From Apostichopus japonicus (lineage: Eukaryota; Echinodermata; Holothuroidea; Aspidochirotida; Stichopodidae): a DNA stretch of 64,000 nucleotides. Every line of letters starts with the position of its first letter. The first letter of the stretch is position 1. Below the pieces are notes generated by a model. The model was given only the letters and a program-made list of their open reading frames with translations, searched no databases and was not told the DNA's origin. Position numbers and translations under genes: made by a program. The DNA is taken from NCBI RefSeq assembly GCF_037975245.1, contig NC_092578.1, forward strand, positions 19,195,321 to 19,259,320. Reading direction: 5' to 3'. Positions 23,731 to 34,309 of the stretch are shown here, in pieces.

Positions 23731-24600
23731 GAATAGTACATTTGTTCTCGTGACGTTTGGGATATCTGACCCAAATCTTGGGTGTACAATATTTCGAAAG
23801 ACACGAGGCAGTGCAAGTATTTGTAAGGAAAAGTACACATTTCGTGCCCAGCTGACCCACTTCCTGTCTCCACTTCCCACCTCTCCTGCCTTTCGTTATG
23901 GAAGAAACTACTTGAGTTTCCCCGTGCCAATAAACCCATTGACGGGCCATTGCCTGCTGACCTTGGGTAGGCTATTGTTCACATGAACCTCACCAACGCC
24001 CATCCAGGGACGTAACCAGGGGGAGCAATGGGAGGGGTCGCCCCCCCCCCTTGAGTACCCCGTAGCTCTTTCCCACCTTTGTTTTCTCCACACCTTTCTG
24101 TCTTTGTCCTTCTCTAATTTATTCTCTTCCCTTAATCCTCTCTTTGTCCCTGTACAGTTAATCTCCTATTCCCCTGTTGGTTTCTTTCTTTCTTCTCTTC
24201 ATCCCTTGTCCACTAATCATCTTACATCTATCTCTTTGTGTTCACCATATTCATTAACCTGTCTGTTTTCTGTGCGTCTTTGTCCCTTCTGTTATACTCT
24301 TACTTGTCATTTAGCATCTGAAGGTCTTGCTTGGATCGAAACATCAGACCATCTTACTTTTACAAATTCCCTTACACAGGCTTTTTAGAGGATAATTAGC
24401 TAATTGTTAACAGTTTTGTTTTATTTTGGTTATCATATATCGAAAGTTTACCAAAAATATGCAAATACAAAATGCAGTTCCATACTTTCTTTTTACGGTC
24501 GAATCTTTTCATTGATATTGAAACGATAGTATCCAGACCTACTTAATATTCTGCTTGGTATGCTGTGAGGGGAGATGAATACTAATGTTGCTAAGCATAG
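23731..24600. other. Intergenic, repeat-rich
   Basis: A short fragment near 24005-24060 (GGGACGTAACCAGGGGG... CCCCCCTTGAGTACCCC) looks like hAT-element debris. No gene is supported. Confidence 0.4.
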
Positions 24601-24688
24601 TAACCATGACATTTAATAAGATACGGAAATTTTCCACCTCATTATCTCGAGATGGAAATTTCCGTTACCTATTAAAATGTCATGGTTA
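24601..24688. repeat. Near-perfect ~36-bp-arm hairpin
   Basis: TAACCATGACATTTAATAAG...GGAAATTTTCCA at 24601-24636 pairs with TGGAAATTTCCGTTACCTAT...TGTCATGGTTA at 24652-24688, around a loop of about 15 nt centred on ATCTCGAGAT. It is probably a small foldback element. Confidence 0.85.
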
Positions 24689-24845
24689 ACATCATGAATA
24701 TTAATTTCAAACTAAGGAATCGCACCTAGTTTGGACAATTTTTTTCTATACTGTAGTGTTATGTTCCGCTTCAGAGCACTCGAGTTGTCAGTACGAGCAG
24801 TATCAGGTCAAGATTATAGGGACTGTTTGTACTGACACTACCAGT

Positions 24846-25213
24846 CAGTGGCGTAGGAAGGTACTTTTGGGTGGGGGGGGGCTGAAGACTGATGGCCGGC
24901 CTGGGGGAGGGGTCTGAGGGGAGGGGGTGTCCCCCTCCCCTTTGGAATTATTTTGCATTTCCAGGTGGCCTCAGATGCAATTTGGTGCAATATAGCACAC
25001 TTCAAAACCCACTCTATTTTGTAAATAATTTTGCATTTTCACCTGGCCTTAAATGCAATTTGGTGCTCCAAATGAGATTTTTTTTCTCATTTGGAAATGA
25101 AAAAGGGGTTTTCTGACCTGCGGAGCGGGGGGGGGGCGGAATGATACTTCCGCCCCACCATATTTTTCACTGGGGGGCTGGCGCCCCCCAGCCCCCCGGT
25201 TCCTACGCCCTTG
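24846..25213. mobile_element. Non-autonomous hAT-type element (368 bp)
   Basis: It starts CAGTGGCGTAGGAAGGTAC and ends GGTTCCTACGCCCTTG. It is flanked by a perfect 8-bp duplication CTACCAGT (24838-24845, 25214-25221). The interior is dominated by poly(G)/poly(C) runs, with CCTTAAATGCAATTTGGTG-type direct repeats. There is no coding capacity. Confidence 0.9.
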
Positions 25214-25408
25214 CTACCAGTGCTTTAAGAGCATGCTATTGGAGTACAGTTTAGAGAGGCATTAGCATTAGGAAATTGTCCCAACTGGCTGGGAAACGGC
25301 AAACGTAGACTTTTGATATCATTATTTAACGAAGCGATCGATCCTATAATGGAGTTAGAAGAGAACTCCATGATCCTATAGAGCAGTGTGGTAGCAAGTA
25401 CTTTGATC

Positions 25409-26226
25409 CATGGGCGGCGATCATGGGGGGCGGGGGTGGGGGGACATGTCCCCCATTATATTAGGTGGGGAATATAGTATCTAATATCCCCCAATATTTG
25501 GTGGCATAGGTTTTTTGTGTGGCTAATAATGCGTGAGATTATTTATCCAAATCATATTTGGCGGTGGCTTAAACTTCATCCAACACATACTGCATGAGGT
25601 AAATGACTCTTCGTGGTCGTTTCTGTGACCTGTGACCAAGTTGTCATTCATGATTATTATCATAATGTCTGTACATCTCTTGTGTATGAGTGTGAGTACG
25701 TACAATCATATATATATGATCCACATCGATATGGGTTCACTGGGTTTCCATTAGGCCTGTTTCCTACAATATTATTAACCGCAGGCGCGCAGCCAAGGTA
25801 GCGGTCGCCCCCTTCACCCCCCCCCCCCCCCCTTGAGCATATTTTTGGTATTTTTTATGATATCGCTAGTAATTTCAAATAAGAAAATGCCTAGATGCAA
25901 CTTACAAGGCCTGGGAAGTGCCATTTCCAGCGATCTGGGAGGCATTTTCGACCGAAATTTTCTTTTACGCTTCGCGCCAACTTATGGTGGCGCTACGCTT
26001 AGATAGTTTGCCTAAAAGATTCGCCCCTCCCTTGGCAAATTCCTCGCTACGCGCCTGTCTTACCGTGTCACAATTGGTTACTAAATATCACCAAAAAACG
26101 TCACAGAGTTTTATACAAAATATCACGAAGTGCGCGAACAATTTTGGGGATGAAAGTTGCTACGCGCCTGCACTCAAGCAAATGTCCCCCCCCCCCCTCA
26201 ATATTTGAAACAAATCGCCGCCCCTG
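25409..26226. mobile_element. Middle hAT-type element of the nest (818 bp)
   Basis: It starts CATGGGCGGCGATCATGGGG and ends AACAAATCGCCGCCCCTG. The flanking duplication CTTTGATC (25401-25408, 26227-26234) is perfect and lies inside the outer element. Long G/C runs sit near both ends. It is itself interrupted by 25782-26057. Confidence 0.85.
25782..26057. mobile_element. Inner element of the nest (276 bp) with the shared module
   Basis: It starts CAGGCGCGCAGCCAAGG and ends CCTCGCTACGCGCCTG. The flanks ATTAACCG and TCTTACCG are only a weak duplication, so the boundaries are less certain. It carries the module TTTACGCTTCGCGCCAACTT, then ATGGTGGCGCTACGCTTAGATAG near 25965-26005. Confidence 0.65.
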
Positions 26227-27644
26227 CTTTGATCCGAGTACTTCCGAAAACTTGAGGTCCCGAGTAGTTAGTATACCATTGTCCGAGTACTGCTTTTAAT
26301 GATCCGAGTACCAGTGTACGAGTGCAACTGTTTAACACCGAGTACAGAGTACAAGAACGTTCTCATCTGAGTACTTTTGATTTAGGGAATACACAAGAAC
26401 CGTTCGCTTATTACTTCTCTTTGATGATCACGGAACAGTTGAATGTTATGTAATTGCTCGGATTTTGTTACTGTTTGGCAACTTTGTGAAAATGTCTCAA
26501 TATCATCAGAAATTTTCTGATATTGGAATGACAACAAATTGAAAGTCCTGAGCAAGCAAATTCCTGTCGTGTACACACGTTTCACACCATTTGTACGTTG
26601 ATTGAAAAAAACAAAAAACAATGATAGTGATTGAAAATATCCCAAACAAGCATTGTATTACATTGTATTAGTTCAAATTATGACTTTTTGTAATGGTTAG
26701 CCTTACGAGCGGATGTAAGGTTAACTGTAATTGTGGTATATAGTACCTCATACTACGTTAGCAACATACACCACTCACGGTGGCATACTCCTATTAGAGC
26801 CTATATATCAGCCCGGATGTTCTCCTATCTCGGGAAAAGTGCCAAAATACAGAAGGAAAACATCTTTTTTGATACGTTATCAATCATGATCTGATTTCTT
26901 GTGGATTGCATCTTTAAGAGCATTAAAGGAAGAACATGTGGTTCAAAAATTGGGTCAATTGAGGCAATTTTAGGCCTCCCAGGAGCAGCGTACGATATTG
27001 TTTAGTATTGAGTGAAGAGGGTTGTTTACAAATGACGAAAATTTCCGGCTCGGATAGCAAAAAATCTGCATGGTTATGTTACGGAAAATTGATGGTGCCA
27101 TGAAAGGCCAACTTGTCAGCTATCCGGTGGATGGGTAGCGTTCAGCTAGTGTGAACTTCTATCAAGACTTAGAGACCACATTACTTTTGTTATTTAGTGT
27201 GTAAGTCAATGGGTCTTTTAATGGGCGCATGCTACCTCACGCATTATTCATCTGCGTACAGCCTATAAGCACGTGGTGATACACAAGCCTACATGTATGA
27301 TATACTGCTGATGTAGGCTATAGACGTACTTTATGGGTATAGTAATGGGTATAGTAATATATAGCGTAATACAATAGCATGCCAAAACGACGAAAAATGA
27401 TTCGATTTCCTGTCTTGAGGTCAGTTTTACATAACATATCTATATTGTGAGTACTCGTCATGAGCGAGTACTAAGTACTTTAATTCGGGTACACGACCGA
27501 GTACTTTCAGCATCTGAGTCAATGACCAATGAATGACGAGTACCAAGTACTTTATCATCCGAGTACTTAGCAGCGAGAGCGATCATTTTCAGAAAGGTAC
27601 CCGAGTACTACTTCGGTACAGAGTACTAGAACACTGCTATAGAG

Positions 27645-28193
27645 GAACAAGTTTTGATGTTCTGCATGCTGCACAGTATAGGCCTTGTACGGTTCAGGCA
27701 TTCTGATCTAGAGTGAAATGAAGGTCAAAAAAGTTGTGCGTGTGCGTTCTTGTACGTATACAGGCTTCTATTTCATTTTACTACTAAGGAAATCTTAATG
27801 AGTGATTGTTGAATTTAATTTGAATCACAAAAGTCTTAATATTTCAAAATGTTTGGGAAAACTCATCCTTAAATTGTTCTATCACTGTAAGAACACATCG
27901 ATCCATTCACCACCCCCCCCCCACCCCGCATACCGTTCCTTTATGACAAGAACAAACAGTCACTATCACTCCTTGCCCGTTCAAAATGGGGGGGGGGGGG
28001 CTTGGGAGAGGGGGAAATGAAGAAAACCCGCTTTTGCAGATTTTAGAGAAAGAAAAGACAAACGTTGAGAATAACCGGAAATGAATAAATAATATATAGA
28101 CACGAAGACCGTGAGAGGTGATCAAATGTCCCGTTTATTACTTCATCCTTTCCAAAGAGAGAGAGATTGTCAGAGTGACATATAAGTTTATTA

Positions 28194-28233
<40 letters not shown>

Positions 28234-28384
28234 TACATTGAATTAACGAATGTTGCATAAGCCCATAAGTAATTCATACTGCACTCCCATAATAAGACTG
28301 GTCTGAAGACTGTTATCACAATAAAGTTGAAAATAGGTTGTTGTAACGGGGTCAAAGGTCACTATAACACGCTCTGTGCAGGGA
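27645..28384. other. Intergenic with (AC)n microsatellite at 28195-28228
   Basis: No supported gene. Poly(C) and poly(G) runs occur near 27911-27925 and 27988-28000. The microsatellite has about 17 AC units. Confidence 0.6.
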
Positions 28385-29063
28385 GCGTGATTTTTTTTTC
28401 CCAGGATGGTTGTGGGTAATTAACATAAAGGAGGCGTGTCTCAATCAGTGCTAATGTGCAGTAGGCCTACTTTAGGAAAGTTTGGTATGACCATATGCAC
28501 TGTACTATACTGCTATTGTTACAAATACCGTACCATCACACAACAACTTGGATATCGCGCGCATGCACTGTACTAGCCTAGCCTTTATGACGTATTATAA
28601 GGCTAGTGCGAATCACACGTACGTCGACTGGATATGGGCATCGGTTTTTGTTAGTTCCTAGTCCTAGTTCGCTCACTTACTCACCCTCGTAAAAGTTACA
28701 AACTAGTAATAGGCCAGTAGTAATACTGTAGTCTATAGGTGGTACCAAATTTCGTGACCCCTACAAGACACACGTACGGCAGACCATATCATCTACGTAT
28801 TACGGACTTGTGCACAGAATCAATACACCCACGCAGGGCCAAGGCCAGGGAGTTTGGTCCTCTCAAGCTTGTGCCATGGATATCCCTACCTGTACAAGAC
28901 ACACGTACGGCAGACCACATCATCTACGTGATACTATACTTAAATGCGATCAAACCATGCCTGCTCCAAACCCTGTCTGGTTTGTATACACTGTACAGGA
29001 ATGCATTGAACACGCCTACTTTATGTTAATTACCCACAACCATCCTGGGGAAAAAAATCACGC
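28385..29063. repeat. Foldback-like element with ~54-bp inverted arms
   Basis: The arm at 28385-28439 (GCGTGATTTTTTTTTCCCAG...GGAGGCGTGT) is the near-perfect inverse of 29010-29063 (ACACGCCTACTTTATGTTAA...AAAATCACGC). Inside, TACAAGACACACGTACGGCA plus GACCA(T/C)ATCATCTACGT occurs twice, starting at about 28762 and 28893. No transposase is seen and target duplications were not identified. Confidence 0.75.
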
Positions 29064-31122
29064 GTGCAGGGAGGGGTCGCGAAGCCTTCAACCCTCTATG
29101 AACAGGGTCACTCTGAATAAACTACAGGTGGAGCTACATTGATCACCCTTTATGCTGAAACAGACAGAAAATTGTTAGTATAAGTTTCACAGCTGTTCAA
29201 TATAGGTTGTTTTTGGGGGGGGGGGGAATTAACCGTCTAGTTCGACCATCTTCGATATCTGGGATTAGTTGGCAGGGCAAATCTTGAAGTAATACTGAAA
29301 GCCTGATGACTTTGTCTATTTTAAATATTATGTAATATTTACAGTTATAAAACAGATAATCATTAAACACGAGCATGTTCAGAGTAGTTGCATGTGTTTT
29401 ACATAACGTGTCAGGAAATGGAAACCTATGTGGCTAACCTTGATAGCTCGTATGACAATGAAATCCATACGTCAATAAAGTGTGAAGTTCGTGCAGCTTA
29501 TAGGCTATAACACGCCTGCGCAGAAATATCCGGTACATTGAATACAGTAACATGTCATGCTTAGCAGTCGTGCATCCAAAGAGACAATCTAAGGTCGCTA
29601 TGGCTGAACCAAATATTGCAACCTGGTTGGGAAGGGTATATAGTTTAGAGGATCGCATGCACTACCGTCGTATTCAAGAGAGCTATCCACACAGTAGTCT
29701 TCTGAAAGTTCTGTACCTGCCAACGTGTTTGTTTAATGTTTCTCTGAAAAACCTATGACCTTACAACTTGAAGTGTAAGTTAATCTGTTGGCCAGGTTTG
29801 GCTTCAGTGTAAGAAAGCGGTTCCTCCTCCAGACTTCTGCCTATACTTCTGGGAATAAGCATATCACGACTGACATAGTTTAATCTCAACTTGTCTCATG
29901 ATTTATTTTCTAGGTGGATGGAGGGGAATGGGAGGGGGTAGGTACTGTCTAGGGACGGTTATGGGAGGGGAAGGGGTGTATATGACAAGTTTAAGGCCTA
30001 GTCATATTTCAGCATACTTCACACACTTGCTATTTCCTGGAACTCTGCTTAGTTTTACTGCTTAGTTCACAATGCCTTAATTGAAGTCCCTAAATTTATT
30101 ATTATTTATATTTAGAAACTGAAAGATAAACCTTGCTAAATGTCAACAAAAGACGAAAGGATGTAATTTAAAGAACTAATGCAAGAAGCATTGCCTTCAG
30201 AAAACATACAACATTTCCCTATAAACCATATTACCAGTGTATGATTCCAGCACTGGGATAGAAAATGCAAAAATATGTTTTAGAGATTGTAGAAACTTGT
30301 AACCCTCGCAATCATTGTTACTTTTATTCATGCAAATTGAAATTTAATCTATTCATCCAGTAATTTCACTTTTGTCATGCACATGCTGAAATATTACGAC
30401 AGAACAATTCTGGGCTTACATGTGATAAGAACTGGTCAGATTATAGTTTCTGGACGGAAAATTTATCTATCAGTAATTACTTGAGGCTGCAGGACCCAAA
30501 CATTTGATTCGAAATCCAAGCATAATGAAATTTCTGGTGAGAAAAAAAAATACAAAAAAACTAAAATTGTTTTTTACTTTCAAATGGTATTATAGACAAT
30601 AAACTGTAGCTATGAAATGTAAAACCATAACACACAGAAGCACCAAACTTTCTTATTTTGTTTTTATTATTATTATATTCAGTTTTTAAAGGTAACATAG
30701 AGAATGAGAATTGACTCCTCCATCTTTCTTTCACGTTTTTTTCCTTTCTGGTTTTCTCTTCCGTAACTCCAAAATACATTAAATACTTATACACAGGATA
30801 AGAAATATATGCCATCAAATATTACATGTAAATCCAAATAACAATATTCACAATTCACACACGTTATTCCAGTTTTGCAAGCGCAGGTAAGGAAAATCAA
30901 CTTGATACAAGCAGCTCTGTACATCAAACAAACATATAGGATTTTTGCTAGAGCAAATTTGATCGAATAATTTCAAATCCAGTGCTTTGCTCTTCAATTC
31001 TTCTTTCTCTTTGGAAGCTTCTCAAACTGATTACTCCTCCCGTCCTTTTCGCATCAACAGATGAAAGTGGTTTACAGAGACATTTGTCAATTGTTTAATG
31101 TAAAGCCTAACGAATCAGTTCA
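29064..31122. other. Intergenic; likely holds the 3' UTR of cytochrome c (- strand)
   Basis: On the - strand, a TTTATT (AATAAA in sense) near 30663 is a plausible polyadenylation signal about 460 bp after the cytochrome c stop. A + strand frame at 29552-29758 has no family signal. Confidence 0.4.
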
Positions 31123-32086
31123 TTATTTGGACGTTTCATCCTTGAGGTATGCAATCAGATCAGCTCTCTCCTTCTTCTTTTTGAGGCCAGCAAAGACCAT
31201 CTTGGTTCCAGGGATGTAGTCTTTGGGGTTGAGGAGGTAGATCCATAAAGTTTCCTCATTCCAGGTGATGCCTGTGACATGAAAGGACCAAGACTGATTA
31301 AACTAAGTCTAGCGAAGAAAGATATTCTACTGGTACAGTATTACAGTAAAGTACAGTTCCACTTACTTTTAGTCCCTGTGAGCAAATTCTGCATTTGTAA
31401 GGCGATTTACTATATAGAGATACCATGTTTACGAAGTTTCCAGATTTTGACCTCTAATGACCTCTATACTCCCCTAAAAATTATGAGTTCTTTCCTCACT
31501 ATGGTGAGATCTACAGTACACACTGCTTGACATTTGGCATTATTGTGTTTTACAAAGTTTGTAAACCTTCACCTCTCTTGACCTTTGACCTCCACATGAA
31601 AGACTTCCTGTGATTAGAAGGGTACTTCATAAACTACCTTATGAAGCTCAACCACCACACATATTTTTGAGTTATTGTGCTTACAGGCCCTCTCTCCCCA
31701 AACCAAGATTTGACTTTAAAGGTTACTAGGCAGTAGGCAAGTAATCAATAAAGTCATTTTTTCCCTCACATTTTGTCATAATTCTACCTGACTATCTGCT
31801 ACACTGTAGGCAACTAGTGTGTGGACAGTTACAGGACCTCATGCACAAAGGAGGCATGATCAGTGAAGTCTGCATTTCAGAACATACCTTTGTTTTTGTT
31901 TGCATCTGTGTAGGAGAAACCAGGTGCCTGACCAGTCTTCCTACCCCAGAGGCCCTTCAGGTTAGGACCCTGTTTGTGCTTGCCAGAGTCGTCTATGACG
32001 TGACACTGTGTGCATTTGACCTTGAAGATCTTGGCTCCCTTTGCCGGATCCCCTACGGGTATCTTTTCGTCTTTCTTTTCGGGCAT
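31123..32086 (-). CDS. Cytochrome c, complete two-exon gene
   Basis: Exon 1 is 32086-31888 and exon 2 is 31271-31123, joined in phase 1 (G|GC) across a 616-bp intron with donor GTATGT and acceptor TTTCATGTCACAG. The product has 115 residues. It carries electrons from complex III to complex IV in the intermembrane space and triggers apoptosome assembly when released. Visible motifs: haem attachment CTQCH (25-29), [20 protein letters not shown] (48-67), ITW (68-70), YIPGTKM with the axial Met91, [18 protein letters not shown] (93-110). The intron falls in KNKG|I, the site used in vertebrate somatic cytochrome c. The N-terminus [13 protein letters not shown] is about nine residues longer than in vertebrates and highly charged. 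The family is certain; the + strand frame over exon 1 is a shadow. Confidence 0.97.
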
Positions 32087-34309
32087 CTTGCGATCAACTT
32101 ATCTGCTTTGGAGAAATTGATATAAAACTTAAGTGGTTTCATAAAAGAAAGAAAATGAATGGAATCATTAATTTCCCCAAAATTCAAAAACTGAATGTTT
32201 ATTTGGTCTAACGATCACGAGGCGAAACAATTTTGTTATCAGTGAAAGCAGTTCTTAATAACTCATTGGCTTTGATATAAATTTGTACATGGAGATGGAG
32301 AGAATGGCTCAGAAAGCCAATTTTAATTAAGCCTGCATACAGAATTGAATTTGATAATAGGTATAGCTACCTGCTCATTAAAGTTGATCAGTTTGAAGAT
32401 AGGATAAATACTGAAGACTAGCAGCATGCAACATTGTATTCAATACTGTACCAGGCTACATCATGTCTCCCTATCAGTCACTCTTAATAACAGTTAACAT
32501 GCAGGACTATCCTAATGTTATCTACATATGGATCTGAACCAAGGATGTAACAGCCTGGTTCTTTCCTCTTTAATTAACAATTCCGTGTGCTTGTAATCTG
32601 TTTCTTCCTTTACTGCATTCTATTGTAATATAGAGCAGCTATGGAGGCTGTAAATCCAGCTGCCTGTCCCTTTTCACTTCTTTGAATATCACTGTCTGAA
32701 TAAATTTCACTTATTTGCAGGAGCCCTACATTGCATTATTTTCATAGATCCCTACAATACTCTGTCTGCTCGATTTTTTTTTTTTTCCACTCAAGACAAT
32801 ATCAGAGCTAGTTTTCAGTACCACTGCATGTTTTCTACAATTTATTACTTCTACATATAGAAGTTCGAGGGCCTGACTTTTATTTACCTACACAGGTGTT
32901 ATGCAGCAGATCCTACAAAGACTCTGTGCAGTAGATTATAAGCAGTTTCTTAACAGTTTTTTCTTCTTCTTTCATTTAAAATCTTTGTACTATTGGGCAA
33001 TTTGGGCAAGTGGATTCCATGCAGGTATTGATTTTATCCCATCTGAACACATACATGAGTTTATTACCCATTAAAGAACTACAGTACACAGGTCAATTGG
33101 TAATAGAATTCTTTCATTACGACAAAAGATGCAAGTTGGAACTCTACTATGCTCACGTCGTAACTGCCCTACAGTGTCTGTTACTGCACAGTACACAAGG
33201 TACAATATTTGTATTACACCTGCTATGCAAACACTACCGTGCAATGTGTGCACAGATGAAGAGAGTCCACTGTGGTACATGCTAAAATTATTGAGAATTT
33301 ACCTAAGGAATGTCTGGAGGTCAACACTCTACAGTATAAAGTGCACGGTAAGCATGCTACTCCAATCATTCCTATCTACTGTGTTTCTTCAGTAAATTTA
33401 TCCATAAAGAAGGTATCATATATACAGTATGCTTACTGCTTTGCATTTCTACATTGGTATATGTGAGTTAAATTTAACATCAGTTGGGTGCTGGCTATCT
33501 CATCCATCTAAATGGTATCAAGTCATACAGTTTCTCTGATACTTGAATGTTGAGTGTAGGAACATTGCTGAGTACATTAGAATGTTAGGGATGTAATCAT
33601 TATGTTGACAAAATACATCAATGTAAGCAAGAGACAGATCTTTTCTGCACCTTTACGTCAAAATGATATCTTCACACAGCGTTATATTTGTGAACATTAG
33701 CATTGTTTTGGAAGATGTTGAGTAGGGTCTTCAATAAATCTTGAATACTCTTGTCCCTAAGAGAAATGTTAAATTGTCTACGAATGAAATATCCCTTGAA
33801 GAGCGAATACAATATAAACCTGATGTAGAATGTAAAGCTGAACTGTGGGCTGTTTGACATTGATCAGTTCAAGATTAATGAAAAGTTAAGCACACATTGT
33901 GCTAAACTCACAGTAAACTAATGGCCAGTTTTGTAAAAGTATATCCAAGGCTGGATCTGTTTAGATGCAAGCACTACAACCTTCAACTCATCGACAGGAG
34001 GATGACCTGCATACCGATATCTATAGGTCACCTTGCAGATTTTTCCTTAAATTCCTTATTGACAACCTACAACTTGGAGGTTCCTTTGGTGCCTAGGCCT
34101 AAGTGATTGTTATTCCAAACTGGATTGGCCTAGTGCCGAATGAATAACGACAAGGAAAACAATTAGATTTTATATTATAGTATGCTATCATTGATTAGAC
34201 TGCTAAGGGAAATGTTCCTTAATATCACTTAATTATTTTAACAAAGGCTAACGAAAATTGAGCCTAATTTACTGTAGACTTGGGAGTCTAGTCAATCTAA
34301 GTAGCATGG
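32087..34309. other. Cytochrome c 5' flank and intergenic DNA
   Basis: AT-rich. There is no TATA-type arrangement I would trust and no coding frame with splice support. Confidence 0.4.

Larger units (their letters stand above)
25384..27636. mobile_element. Outer hAT-type element of a three-deep nest (2253 bp)
   Basis: It starts CAGTGTGGTAGCAAGTACTT and ends GAGTACTAGAACACTG. The 8-bp duplication CTATAGAG is perfect (25376-25383, 27637-27644). Without the inserted element it would be about 1.43 kb. Both subterminal regions (26227-26385 and 27450-27636) are studded with CCGAGTACT-like repeats in both orientations, as is common for transposase-binding sites in hAT elements. No transposase frame was recognised in its interior (26400-27440). 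Confidence 0.9.

Noticed and set aside
29552-29758. + strand 68-codon frame
   Set aside because: No homologous motif, poor context and no neighbouring exon.
31817-32125. 102-codon + strand open frame
   Set aside because: It is the antisense shadow of cytochrome c exon 1.
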